Assembly (NCBI GenBank): GCA_018969115.1
Contig: JAGWYZ010000009.1
Span: 1 to 36,388 of the forward strand
DNA: 36,388 nucleotides
DNA from: Chloroflexota bacterium
GTDB lineage: Bacteria; Chloroflexota; Anaerolineae; J036; Brachytrichaceae
Direction: 5' to 3'
Under the pieces are notes generated by a model. That model searched no databases and had not been told where the DNA came from. It was given only the letters and a program-made list of their open reading frames with translations. Below are positions 25,775 to 34,403 of the stretch, in pieces (the stretch's first letter is position 1; every line of letters begins with the position of its first letter). The translations under genes and the position numbers were made by a program.

Positions 25775-25836
25775 AATTATGAATTATCAATTGGAAGCTG
25801 TTGCCTTCAATTCGTAATTCGTAATTCGTAATTCAA
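25775..25836. repeat. Period-7 repeat (AATTCGT units) with inverted partner
   Basis: Three to four aattcgt heptamers (25808-25834) are preceded by the inverted attatgaattatcaattgg part. It lies between the sugar transferase gene and ruvX and directly abuts the ruvX start. Confidence 0.75.
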
Positions 25837-25838
25837 AA

Positions 25839-26333
25839 ATGCCACGTTCTTTAGCGATTGATGTCGGTAACCGGCGAATTGGGGTGGCGGTTAGCGACGA
25901 AGGTAAGTTGATTGCCCGACCTCTTGAAGTCATTGACCGAAAAACGCAGAACCCAATTAAACATATTACCGCCCATATTGCGAATCTTAAGCCCGATGAG
26001 CTTATTGTAGGGTATCCGTATCAAAAAGATGGCAATATTAGCGAGCAGGCGGCCCTAGTAGAAGCGTTTGTTGCGCTTTTGCGTCCGCATATCAGCATCC
26101 CTCTGGTTTATCAAGATGAGCGATTTAGCACAGGCGAGGCGCAAACTGTGATTAAATTAAACACACGCAAAAGTAAAACCTTGGCACAGCGTGCAAAGCC
26201 AGCCGCGCCTGATGATGCGGTTGCGGCAGCCGTTATTTTGCAGCGTTATTTAGATAGCATACAATTTAAACAAACACAAGAAAACGAATCTGACTTTGAA
26301 GATTTTTTCTCGGAGGGTTTTAAAAATGAATGA
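25839..26333 (+). CDS. ruvX: Putative pre-16S rRNA nuclease / Holliday junction resolvase-like YqgF
   Basis: The 164-residue RNase H-fold protein has the YqgF signature: SLAIDVGNRRIGVAVSDEGKLIARPLEVI (catalytic Asp), then DELIVGYPYQKDGN, VYQDERFSTGEAQ (Glu) and DDAVAAAVILQRYLD (Asp). YqgF processes the 5' end of 16S rRNA in E. coli and resembles RuvC resolvases. At 164 residues it is slightly longer than usual because of an acidic C-terminal tail. The last codons overlap the start of the TIGR03943 gene by 8 nt, so the two are translationally coupled. Confidence 0.93.
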   Translation: MPRSLAIDVGNRRIGVAVSDEGKLIARPLEVIDRKTQNPIKHITAHIANLKPDELIVGYPYQKDGNISEQAALVEAFVALLRPHISIPLVYQDERFSTGEAQTVIKLNTRKSKTLAQRAKPAAPDDAVAAAVILQRYLDSIQFKQTQENESDFEDFFSEGFKNE

Positions 26334-27099
26334 AACACTATCAACCATGCTAAAGTCTGCCGTGTTGATTGGCACAGGCCTCATGCTATATGCAAAAATT
26401 AGCGCTGGCACGCTGACCTATTATATTAACCCACGCTTTGTGTGGTTGCCCTATGTGGCTTTGCTCATCGTCATTTCGTTGGCTTTGGCGATGGTCTACC
26501 AATTCATTAATCGACCAAAACTGGCACTGGCAAAGGTACGTGATCATATACATGACCATGATCACGGTCATGATCACACCCACAATACCAGCTGGCTGAC
26601 CATTGCTGTGTTGATGATACCGGTGTTGTTTGGGTTATTGGCCCCCACCAAGCCGCTTGGCTCAGGCGCATTGGGGTCACGCGGTTTGGGGCAATCGGCC
26701 CCCGCCCGCGAAGCCGCATCAAATTTCCGCTTGGCGGCCCCAGCTAAAGGTGAAAAGAATATCATGGATTGGTTGCGCGAATTTTCGCGCAGCTCTAATT
26801 TAAACAGTTTTGTTGGGCAACCTGTCGATGTGATTGGGTTTGTATATAAAGACCCTAAGGCTGGAGCCGGACGTTTTTGGGTGGCCCGTTTTACCGTAAG
26901 CTGTTGTGTGGCCGATGCCAGCGCCATTGGCATGTTGGTGTTATCTGACAATACCGTCAAAGACTTGCAAAATGATCAATGGGTGCGGGTAACAGGCAAA
27001 ATAACGGTGGGTGATTTTGATGGTGAGCAAGTGCCCGTCATCGCGGCCAACAAAATCGAACTAACCGTTACCCCAGATAATCCCTATTTGCAACCCTAA
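26326..27099 (+). CDS. TIGR03943/DUF1980 family membrane protein with His-rich loop
   Basis: I chose the ATG at 26326, which has GGAGG 8-9 nt upstream and overlaps ruvX by 8 nt; the ORF-track start lies inside ruvX. The 257-residue protein has two or three N-terminal helices (about 10-30, 38-60, 90-107). Between helices two and three is a loop with seven His in 13 residues (74-86, DHIHDHDHGHDHTH). The C-terminal domain bears FWVARFTVSCCVADA, diagnostic of the family. Members usually sit next to a YcgR/DUF318 permease; none is seen here. Metal binding by the loop is inferred. Confidence 0.88.
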   Translation: MNETLSTMLKSAVLIGTGLMLYAKISAGTLTYYINPRFVWLPYVALLIVISLALAMVYQFINRPKLALAKVRDHIHDHDHGHDHTHNTSWLTIAVLMIPVLFGLLAPTKPLGSGALGSRGLGQSAPAREAASNFRLAAPAKGEKNIMDWLREFSRSSNLNSFVGQPVDVIGFVYKDPKAGAGRFWVARFTVSCCVADASAIGMLVLSDNTVKDLQNDQWVRVTGKITVGDFDGEQVPVIAANKIELTVTPDNPYLQP

Positions 27100-27176
27100 A
27101 TGCATACAAATTGCCTTGAATCTTAGGATGCCAAACACTAGGCGAAGCTGCAATTTGGGCTACACTTGCTTACAAC

Positions 27177-27815
27177 ATGCTTAAACGTGATTCGGTGCAA
27201 TTATTCCTTAGTGTCGTCAGCGCAGCCATTGTCATTTTGGTGATGGCGCTTTTAGCTGCCTACGCGCCATTATGGATTGAACAATATCTTAATCCTCCTA
27301 CTGGCCCGACGGGGTTTGCCACCAAGCCACCCAAGGCGATGGGCGATTTTACGTTAACAGACCAAAATGGCAAGCCGATGAATTTTAGTGATTTGCGCGG
27401 TAGCCCTGTGTTGATGTTTTTTGGCTACACCTACTGTCCCGATGTCTGCCCCCTCACCATGTCTGACTATCGCCGTGTAAAAACAGCATTGGGTGACAAA
27501 GCCGCCAATGTCAAATTTATGATGGTTAGCTTCGACGGCAATCGTGACTCACCCGAAGTGATGAAGCGTTATGTCGAGGCTTTTGACTCGACTTTTATTG
27601 GTCTAACTGGCAAACCCGAGTTGGTTGCCAAAATTTCTGCCGATTATGGCGCTTTTGCCGACATTAGACGAGTGGAAGGCACCCAAGCCGAATATCAAGT
27701 TGGTCATAGCGCCTTTAGTTATCTGATCGATCAAAAAGGCAATTGGCTCATGACCTACCCCGTTGGCACGCCGCCTGAAAACATCACCAAAGATATTGCG
27801 CGGCTGCTGCAATAA
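27177..27815 (+). CDS. SCO1/SenC family copper chaperone / thioredoxin-like protein
   Basis: The 212-residue protein has one N-terminal membrane anchor (about 9-35) and an extracytoplasmic thioredoxin-like fold. The copper-binding set is complete: YTYCPDVCP (C87, C91) and VGHSAFSY (H177). SCO proteins deliver copper to the CuA site of cytochrome oxidase. No cox genes are in the window; the preceding gene encodes a protein with a His-rich loop. TACACT lies 10 nt before the ATG. Confidence 0.93.
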   Translation: MLKRDSVQLFLSVVSAAIVILVMALLAAYAPLWIEQYLNPPTGPTGFATKPPKAMGDFTLTDQNGKPMNFSDLRGSPVLMFFGYTYCPDVCPLTMSDYRRVKTALGDKAANVKFMMVSFDGNRDSPEVMKRYVEAFDSTFIGLTGKPELVAKISADYGAFADIRRVEGTQAEYQVGHSAFSYLIDQKGNWLMTYPVGTPPENITKDIARLLQ

Positions 27816-27852
27816 ATGGTTTAAAAAAATCGGGGGAAATAAAACTATTTTT

Positions 27853-27927
27853 TGCCAAACGCACCATATGAACATTGAAGTTAGGGGCAAAGCTCCTAAC
27901 TTCAATGTTTATATGGTGCGTTTGGCA
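27853..27927. repeat. Long palindrome, copy C of the intergenic hairpin family
   Basis: Two 36-nt arms flank an AAA loop, with two G·T positions as the only deviations. The left arm starts TGCCAAACGCACC, and the apex is AGGGGC-AAA-GCTCC. The 36+3+36 geometry is the same as in copy A. It shares ATTGAAG and GGGCAAA with copy D. On the minus strand its flanks (gtaatg on the left, aaaaa on the right) match the family. Confidence 0.92.
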
Positions 27928-28254
27928 TTACATCTTTGGGTTCTACCCCGAACTCTTGAGATGATACGTGTGGTCTTTCAAAATTGCAACTGTGATTTTG
28001 AGAATGCCCTAAAATATCGCTCTGTTTTATCACAATCTATACGTGAATTACGCAATACTAGAAACATCAAATCATCATTTTGCGTAACACCTGTCATTTC
28101 GAAGCGAAGCGAGAAATAACGGTTTTACTATTATTTTGACACCTACATAAATTGCGCATTTTTTGAAAAATGAGCGGGCAAAGAAGGTCGTCATCTTTGT
28201 GGTATATAAAAAACTTAGCAGGGAAAAGGTGGTTTTGCCGCCATAAAATAGAAA
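27928..28254. other. Non-coding gap with small hairpins
   Basis: After copy C there are 327 nt with no credible gene. I see an ATTTCgaagcgaagcgaGAAAT hairpin at 28096-28117, of a type common in bacterial intergenic DNA, and a gcgcattttt/aaaaatgagc hairpin near 28156-28178. TAAAAT at 28244-28249 may be a -10 box for the next gene. ORFs listed here in the track are chance frames. Confidence 0.5.
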
Positions 28255-30036
28255 TTGAACAGAAATAACCATAAAAATTTACAACGCTGGCTCATTGGCT
28301 TTATGTTTTGGGGGTTGCTGTTGCAACCATTTGCGCCCAGCCAAGCCGATAAAGATGATGATTGGCAAACATCGATTTACTTGCCAGCTGTTTTAAATAT
28401 GGCGCAAAACGGGCTGCCAGCTGGCCCTGCGCCAAGTTGCCCTACGACATCTTCCAACATATTTAATGCTGTGCCTGTCGATAGCGCTCCCTACAAGAAT
28501 AATCGCATCACCGATGAAAATGCCGATTTTCGCTTGTCGGTGTTAGGAATATCGAGTATTGAGGCATATTTAAACCTTGTCGATTATGGCGGGTTTGGCG
28601 ATGCCAATGCGCCACGTTTTCAGCATATGTTTTCACCCAGCCGAACCCCTTATTTTTATGGCGCTTATAAACGCCATGATTGGAACTGGGACGAAAATGG
28701 CGGTCCTCCGTATGGCAGCCGAGGCGGGGTCAATAATGATTGGCTGGTTTCGGCCCTCGATATTGCCACTGTGCCCGGCGAGGAGTTATCAATCCCGTAT
28801 CGACCAGTCATCATCGGCAACGGTGGGCACATTGCCTTGGTGTTATATGCCAGTGAACGCGAATTGACCTTTACTTATAGCCGTAGCGACCATGTTGGCA
28901 ATGGTTGGGTGATGCACATGTTGGGTTTGTGTGTTGATCCGGCGCTGGTTTCGGCGTATCGCGCCCAAATTAACAATGGGCGACGCGCCACTGGGCAATT
29001 GCCCGGCATTAAGCCCAATCAAATCGTCGGCACGGCGTTGGATGACCATATGACGATTGCAATCCGGGATCGTGGAGCATTTTTAGACCCGCGCTCGCGC
29101 AAAGATTGGTGGCAAGGTGCACCTGCCATGACAATGCCGCCAACCGCTACTTCGGCCCCAACGGCAACGCCGTTACCGATACCGCCCACCGAAACACCTG
29201 TGCCAGGTACGCCAACGCCGATTATTCCAACTGAAACGCCGACACCCATTCCACCTACAAACACGCCAACGCCCGTGCCGCCTACATTTACGCCCACCCC
29301 TGTGCCACCAACGCCGACCCCAATCCCCCCGACCCCCACCCCAACGCCGATTTCCTATTGCCCAAATTCAAACCAGTTTTACCCAGCCATTCCCAAAGAC
29401 AGCGGTCATTACAAAAACAACTCAATAACAGATGCTAACCCCGATTTTCGATTGTCGATTTTGGGTTATTCACCCACCAGTGCGGCGCTGCAAATGGTGG
29501 GCTATAACGGCGACACCGACCCGAATGCCCCACGTTTTCACGGCTTATTCGAGCCAAACCGTGTGTCAACTTTTCGCGCGGCATATAAACGCCACGATTG
29601 GAACTGGAATGGCGGCCCGCCACCTTATGGCAGCCGAGGCGGTGTTAATAATGATTGGCCGGTAACGGTGCTTGACCTCGCTACTGGTCAAGGTGAATCG
29701 ATTTATATCCCTGAGCGCAATGTGGCAATTTGGGCTGACAATTTGGTAGCGATGGTGTTATTTGCCGATGTCAAAGAATTGACCATCGCCTATAGCCGTA
29801 GCGACAGCGTTACCAATGGCTATGTCGTTCACATTACCAATATTTGCGTTGAGCCAAATTTGTTGGCAACTTACCGCGCCCAATTAACCCCAGATGGCTA
29901 TCGTGCCACCAATTTGCTGCCAGCCTTGCGTAATAATCAACGCATTGGCACCGCCAATGGTGACAAAATTACCATTGCTGTCACCGATGGTGGGGCGTAT
30001 CTTGACCCGCGTTCACAAAAAGATTGGTGGCGATGA
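28255..30036 (+). CDS. Secreted protein with two copies of an unknown domain and a Thr-Pro linker
   Basis: The 593-residue protein has a signal peptide ([20 protein letters not shown], cleavage near 32). The start appears to be TTG. Domain 1 (about 62-285) and domain 2 (about 365-593) are clearly duplicated. Both have [39 protein letters not shown] or AYSRSD, and end in [11 protein letters not shown] or [11 protein letters not shown]. Between them is a linker of about 75 residues made of TPTP/PIPPT repeats, as in extracellular multidomain proteins. I do not recognise the domain. A GH78 enzyme gene follows; a cell-surface role is inferred. Confidence 0.85.
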   Translation: MNRNNHKNLQRWLIGFMFWGLLLQPFAPSQADKDDDWQTSIYLPAVLNMAQNGLPAGPAPSCPTTSSNIFNAVPVDSAPYKNNRITDENADFRLSVLGISSIEAYLNLVDYGGFGDANAPRFQHMFSPSRTPYFYGAYKRHDWNWDENGGPPYGSRGGVNNDWLVSALDIATVPGEELSIPYRPVIIGNGGHIALVLYASERELTFTYSRSDHVGNGWVMHMLGLCVDPALVSAYRAQINNGRRATGQLPGIKPNQIVGTALDDHMTIAIRDRGAFLDPRSRKDWWQGAPAMTMPPTATSAPTATPLPIPPTETPVPGTPTPIIPTETPTPIPPTNTPTPVPPTFTPTPVPPTPTPIPPTPTPTPISYCPNSNQFYPAIPKDSGHYKNNSITDANPDFRLSILGYSPTSAALQMVGYNGDTDPNAPRFHGLFEPNRVSTFRAAYKRHDWNWNGGPPPYGSRGGVNNDWPVTVLDLATGQGESIYIPERNVAIWADNLVAMVLFADVKELTIAYSRSDSVTNGYVVHITNICVEPNLLATYRAQLTPDGYRATNLLPALRNNQRIGTANGDKITIAVTDGGAYLDPRSQKDWWR

Positions 30037-30116
30037 TGGTTAGTTGATTGGTTGATTCATGACTTACAAGTCACAAGTCAACCAATCAACCAATCAACCA
30101 ATCAACCAACTAACCG
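30037..30116. repeat. Period-7 TTGATTGG repeat with inverted symmetry
   Basis: ggttagttgattggttgatt is followed by acttacaagt and then multiple caatcaac units ending in aactaacc. The two sides are reverse complements. It is the same family as 2194-2262. It starts right after the stop of the duplicated-domain gene. Confidence 0.85.
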
Positions 30117-30148
30117 TAATTCCCTACGTAAGTATTTACAATTGGTTT

Positions 30149-32743
30149 ATGCAAAAACCTATTCACCTGACCTGCGAACATTTGAGCAACCCACTTGGTC
30201 TCGATGAGATTCAACCGCGTCTTAGTTGGCAATTTGCCGCCAATGCTGGCCTTAAAAAACAAACGGCCTATCAAATTATCGCTGCCAATAGTTTGGCGGC
30301 GTTACAGGCTGGGGTGGGTGATGTGTGGGACAGCGGGCGCGTTTGTAGCGACCAATCGCATTTAGTAGCCTATGACGGCCCGGCGCTTGCATCGCGGCAG
30401 CGGGTGTATTGGAAGGTGCGGGCGTGGAATGAGGCTGGCGAAGGCAGCGATTGGAGCGATGTGGCGTATTGGGAAATGGCGCTATTACACCCCCAAGACT
30501 GGCAAGCCGCATGGATCGAAGCCCCTTGGTCGGGTGGCCCACGCACCACTAGCCCGTCGCCTTACATGCGCCGCGTTTTTAGCTTGCCTGCACCCCCCAT
30601 TCGCGCCCGCCTTTATGTGTCAGCCCTGGGTGTTTTTAGGGCTTCGCTGAATGGAACCCGCGTTGGCAATGACGATTTTGCTCCCGGCTGGACCAATTAT
30701 CACAAACGGGTGAATTATTGCACTTATGACGTGACCGATTTGCTGCAAGTTGGCGACAACGCATTGGGTGCTATTCTCGGCGATGGCTGGTATTGTGGGC
30801 ACACCTCGTGGTATCACCGTCAAATGTATGGCGAGCGCCCGCGATTTTTGGCCCAACTCGAAGTCGAGCTGGCAAATGGGGAACGGGTTTGCCTTAACAC
30901 CGACGCAACATGGCAGGTTAGCACTGGCCCCATTCTCGAAAGTGATATGTTGATGGGCGAAAGTGTGGATGCACGACGTGAAATGCCGGGTTGGGACACC
31001 CCCAATTTTGACGACAGCCGTTGGCAAGGTGTGGCGCTATTCACTGACCCGGGCCTAACACGCAGCGCTTTTGTGGGTGAGCCGGTGCGCCCCATCTGCG
31101 AGCTACCCCCGATTGCGCCGCCGCAGCGCCGCAAAAACCACGTTTGGAATATTCACACCTTTGATCTTGGGCAAAATTTTTCGGGGCGAATTCGGCTAAA
31201 AGTGAGTGGCAAACGGGGGGATACCCTAACTTTGCGTTATGCCGAAGCCCTCAACCCCGATGGCAGTGTTTATACCGCCAATTTGCGCTCGGCCCGCGTC
31301 ACCGATCATTACACGCTCAAGGGCGATGGGGTTGAGGTTTACGAATCGTTTTTCACCTTTCATGGTTTTCGTTATGTCGAAATTAAGGGTTTGGCCGATG
31401 ATGTGCCAGTCGACACCGTAACGGGTATCGTTTTACATAACGACATGCGCCAAACCGGCAGTTTTAGTTGTAGTAATACGCTGCTTAATCAACTTCAACA
31501 TAATATCGAATGGGGGCAACGTGGCAATTATTTAGATGTGCCCACCGATTGCCCACAGCGTGATGAACGCATGGGCTGGACAGGCGATGCCCAAATGTTT
31601 ATTCGCACAGCTGCCTTTAATTTTAATGTTGCGCCTTTTTTTAGCCGTTGGCAGCGGGTGATGGACGACGAACAAGGTGAGAATGGCGCAATTCCGGCGG
31701 TCATCCCCAACACCGATCCAACTTTTGTGCCCGATGGCGGCCCAGCTTGGTCAGATGCCGCCATTATTTGCCCATGGACGGTGTATCGTTGCTATAACGA
31801 CACCGGTATTTTGCGCCAGCATTACGCCACCATGCAGCGATTTATGGCTTATTTGGCGGCAACTGTGCAAAACGACATTCGCACATACCCCGATTATGCG
31901 GGTTGGCATGGCTTCGGCGATTGGCTGAGCATCAATTCTGAGACGCCCAAAGACTTGATCGGCACTGCTTTTTATGCCCATGATGCCGAATTGATGGCGC
32001 AAATAGCGACTGTATTGGGCAAGCCTGACGATGCGGCGCATTACGCGGCTTTGTTCGAGCGCGTGAAAACGGCGTTTAACCGTCGTTTTGTCACTGCCGA
32101 GGGTTGGGTTGGCACTGGTTCACAAACTTGTTTTGTGTTGGCGTTGCATTTTAATTTGCTGCCAGCGCCATTGCGCCCGCTGGCAACCGAGGCCTTGGTG
32201 CGCGACATTCAACGTCGCAACACCCATCTCAGCACTGGCTTTGTCGGCACGCCCTATTTAACCCACGTCTTAGCCAATCATGGGCGGCTTGATGTGGCGT
32301 ATGCCTTGCTTGAGCAAACGACTTGCCCGTCGTGGTTATACCCCGTTACCCAAGGGGCCACGACCATTTGGGAGCGTTGGGATAGTTTTCATCATGAGCG
32401 CGGGTTTGGTGATGTTGGCATGAACTCATTTAACCATTATGCGTATGGGGCCATCGGCGAATGGCTGTATCAGGTGGCGGCGGGGATTGAGCTTGACGAC
32501 AAGTGTGCGGGCTATCAACATTTTGTGTTGCGCCCGCGCCCGGGCGGCACGCTGACCCATGCCAGCGCCCAATATCAGTCACCCTATGGCGAAATAATGA
32601 GTGATTGGGCGATTAAGAATGGTCAGTTTGAATGGTATGTGCGTGTGCCGCCCAACAGCACTGCACTGGCGGTTCTGCCATTTACCAATGCTGCCCACGA
32701 ATTGTGGGCGGGTGATTATCATTTTGTTGCAACCATCCCGTAG
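30149..32743 (+). CDS. Alpha-L-rhamnosidase (GH78)
   Basis: This enzyme likely removes terminal alpha-L-rhamnose from glycosides. From the ATG at 30149 (MQKPIHLTCEHLSNPLGLDE) it has 864 residues, the typical GH78 size. The ORF-track start at 30059 lies in the TTGATTGG repeat. Domain order: N-terminal Ig-like/CBM67-type sandwich (DFAPGWTNYHKRV…GDGWYCGHTSWYH), beta domain (LGQNFSGRIRLKV), and the (alpha/alpha)6 barrel with the catalytic region CPQRDERMGWTGDAQ (Glu acid) and TTIWERWDS, then a C-terminal beta domain (LRPRPGGTL). No signal peptide is visible, so it may act in the cytoplasm. TACAAT lies 6 nt before the ATG. Confidence 0.93.
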   Translation: MQKPIHLTCEHLSNPLGLDEIQPRLSWQFAANAGLKKQTAYQIIAANSLAALQAGVGDVWDSGRVCSDQSHLVAYDGPALASRQRVYWKVRAWNEAGEGSDWSDVAYWEMALLHPQDWQAAWIEAPWSGGPRTTSPSPYMRRVFSLPAPPIRARLYVSALGVFRASLNGTRVGNDDFAPGWTNYHKRVNYCTYDVTDLLQVGDNALGAILGDGWYCGHTSWYHRQMYGERPRFLAQLEVELANGERVCLNTDATWQVSTGPILESDMLMGESVDARREMPGWDTPNFDDSRWQGVALFTDPGLTRSAFVGEPVRPICELPPIAPPQRRKNHVWNIHTFDLGQNFSGRIRLKVSGKRGDTLTLRYAEALNPDGSVYTANLRSARVTDHYTLKGDGVEVYESFFTFHGFRYVEIKGLADDVPVDTVTGIVLHNDMRQTGSFSCSNTLLNQLQHNIEWGQRGNYLDVPTDCPQRDERMGWTGDAQMFIRTAAFNFNVAPFFSRWQRVMDDEQGENGAIPAVIPNTDPTFVPDGGPAWSDAAIICPWTVYRCYNDTGILRQHYATMQRFMAYLAATVQNDIRTYPDYAGWHGFGDWLSINSETPKDLIGTAFYAHDAELMAQIATVLGKPDDAAHYAALFERVKTAFNRRFVTAEGWVGTGSQTCFVLALHFNLLPAPLRPLATEALVRDIQRRNTHLSTGFVGTPYLTHVLANHGRLDVAYALLEQTTCPSWLYPVTQGATTIWERWDSFHHERGFGDVGMNSFNHYAYGAIGEWLYQVAAGIELDDKCAGYQHFVLRPRPGGTLTHASAQYQSPYGEIMSDWAIKNGQFEWYVRVPPNSTALAVLPFTNAAHELWAGDYHFVATIP

Positions 32744-32796
32744 TATAGTTACTAAGTGAAGTTTTTCTAGATTTTAAGACCGTACTTGGTATATAT

Positions 32797-33849
32797 ATGA
32801 TTCAAGGTTTACACCACATCACCCTTGTTACAGCCAATGCCCAGCGCAATGTAGATTTTTACACACGCGTTTTAGGGTTACGCTTGGTCAAAAAAACAGT
32901 CAATTTTGATGACCCCAGCGCCTATCATTTGTATTATGGCGATCATGTTGGCAGCCCGGGTTCAGCGGTTACTTTTTTTGAATGGAAACATGCACGCAAA
33001 GGCAAACCCGGTATCGGTGGCACGCACCATTTGGCTTTGGCCGTGGCCGATTTAAATGGCCTGCTGAAATGGAAACGCCGCTTAATCGATCTTGGTTTGC
33101 GAGTGTCGGGGCCATATGACCGGCATTATTTCACCTCAATTTATTTTAATGACCCAGACGGCACCATTTTAGAAATAGCCACGCTTGGGCCGGGCTGGGC
33201 ACGTGACGAAGCCGCCGATGCAATTGGCACAAGCTATCGTGCCCCGCCCGCCGAGATGGTGGTGCGCAATCGTGATGAAGCCCGGATTGGGGCTGAAATG
33301 TGGCCTGAGCCTGTTTCAAATATCACACCAGAGATGGCGCTATCACATGGTATGCATCATATTACAGCAATTGGTCAAAATATTCAACGTACCCATGCAT
33401 TTTTTGGCGATTTGCTGGGGATGCGCTTGGTTAAACGCACCTCAAACTTTGATGACCCCAACAGCGCCCATTGGTATTGGGGCGTTGGCGAAGGCAAACC
33501 CGGCAGTATCATCACCTATTTTGAGCGCAACCCACGCACCGAGCCACCCGTGCAAATGGGCGCAGGCCAAACCCATCATTTTGCCTTGGCGGTAGCCGAC
33601 GATGCTACCCAACTCGCCTACCGCGAAAAACTCATTCGGGCGGGGTATCGGGTGTCGCCGGTGATGGATCGTATTTATTTTAAGAGCATTTACACCAATG
33701 ACCCCGACGGGCATATTGTTGAAATTGCCACGGCTGGGCCGGGGTTTGCGGTTGATGAAGATGTTGCGCAACTGGGGAAAGTGCTCAAATTGCCACCTTG
33801 GCTCGAACAACACCGAACCGTGATTGAAAATAACTTGCAACCTTTGTGA
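32797..33849 (+). CDS. Ring-cleaving dioxygenase of the VOC (glyoxalase) superfamily, MhqO-like
   Basis: The 350-residue protein has two halves with four betaalphabetabetabeta modules. It opens with QGLHHITLVTANAQRNVDFY and repeats with GMHHITAIGQNIQRTHAFF. Metal-site residues are in GLHHITL (His), GTHHLALAV and FNDPDGTILEIAT (Glu), with the parallel set in the second half. The MhqO/MhqA type is annotated as a hydroquinone-type dioxygenase in Bacillus. The substrate here is unknown. A TATATA run ends just before the ATG, with no Shine-Dalgarno sequence. Confidence 0.9.
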   Translation: MIQGLHHITLVTANAQRNVDFYTRVLGLRLVKKTVNFDDPSAYHLYYGDHVGSPGSAVTFFEWKHARKGKPGIGGTHHLALAVADLNGLLKWKRRLIDLGLRVSGPYDRHYFTSIYFNDPDGTILEIATLGPGWARDEAADAIGTSYRAPPAEMVVRNRDEARIGAEMWPEPVSNITPEMALSHGMHHITAIGQNIQRTHAFFGDLLGMRLVKRTSNFDDPNSAHWYWGVGEGKPGSIITYFERNPRTEPPVQMGAGQTHHFALAVADDATQLAYREKLIRAGYRVSPVMDRIYFKSIYTNDPDGHIVEIATAGPGFAVDEDVAQLGKVLKLPPWLEQHRTVIENNLQPL

Positions 33850-33883
33850 GTTATGAACAATTGTATTTTTTGTTGATCGTATC

Positions 33884-33901
33884 ACCTCAATAATTTGAGG
33901 T
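33884..33901. other. Small hairpin after the VOC dioxygenase gene
   Basis: ACCTCAA-TAAT-TTGAGGT, 35 nt past the stop, can form a 7-bp stem but has no T-run, so a terminator role is weak. Confidence 0.35.
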
Positions 33902-33920
33902 AAATCCCAAAAGTGCAATG

Positions 33921-33989
33921 CGAACTCACAGTATGACCATTGAAGGCATGGGCAAAACCCATGCCTTCAATGGTCATACTGTGAGTTCG
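33921..33989. repeat. Long palindrome, copy D of the intergenic hairpin family
   Basis: Two 32-nt arms match perfectly (CGAACTCACAGTATGACC…, ending GTCATACTGTGAGTTCG) around CAAAA. The right flank GCGAAAA and left flank aatg match the family. One bulged base would extend the stem by a G-C pair. It lies 38 nt from the pseudogene stop. Confidence 0.93.
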
Positions 33990-34027
33990 GCGAAAATCTC
34001 TGAAAAAGACTTTTCCGGGCAGCGATA

Positions 34028-34354
34028 TTACTTTGCTCGGGTGCGTTGCCATTCGTCCCAACTTACAATGCCACCATCTGGGTTGGGCGAATCGGGCAAC
34101 ATGGCAATAAACTCGAGTGAGTGTTGATCTGGATCTTCAAAATAAATGGCAACGACCGGCATCTATGCAAACTGCATCGGCTGATCAGTTCCACCATCAA
34201 AAAAGTTACGGGCCGGTAAATGACGGCTGTGCAAATAATATTGTGAATGGTGACGAATCCAATCAATACTCGAGCGGAATACAAAATGTTGGCACAAAAT
34301 CTTGGCCTCAGGCCGTTCCCATAAGCCTAACATTGCTTCGCTATATGGCCGAGG
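34028..34354 (-). pseudogene. VOC-family (glyoxalase-like) gene remnant
   Basis: Read on the minus strand, one frame gives SEAMLGLWERPEAK, then HFVFRSSIDWIRH, DGGTDQPMQFA, a TAG stop at 34164-34166, MPVVAIYFEDPDQHSLEF and IVSWDEWQRTRAK before a TAA at 34028. In VOC homologues I know, the residue before MP is Trp, so TAG is probably a mutated TGG. The 5' part is missing and the frame is closed again at 34355 by another stop. The remnant sits exactly between palindromes D and E. The ORF-track entries here are shadow frames. Confidence 0.8.
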
Positions 34355-34403
34355 CTAAAATCGCCACCTTTTATACCAAGGAAGGTAAAAATTGAGGAAA
34401 TGC

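Noticed and set aside
27853-27927. G·T pairs in copy C as proof of selection for an RNA hairpin
   Set aside because: Any single transition in a perfect palindrome gives G·T on one strand and A·C on the other, so the pattern alone is not evidence for RNA function.
27763-28119. ORF of 118 residues after SCO1
   Set aside because: It begins inside SCO1 in another frame and reads through palindrome C; no family resemblance.
29019-29339. Gly/Val-rich minus-strand ORF of 106 residues
   Set aside because: It is the antisense reading of the Thr-Pro linker in the duplicated-domain gene; the repetitive composition is a by-product.
34117-34395. Plus-strand ORF of 92 residues between the VOC dioxygenase and P450 genes
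   Set aside because: It is a shadow of the minus-strand VOC pseudogene, which explains the sequence much better.
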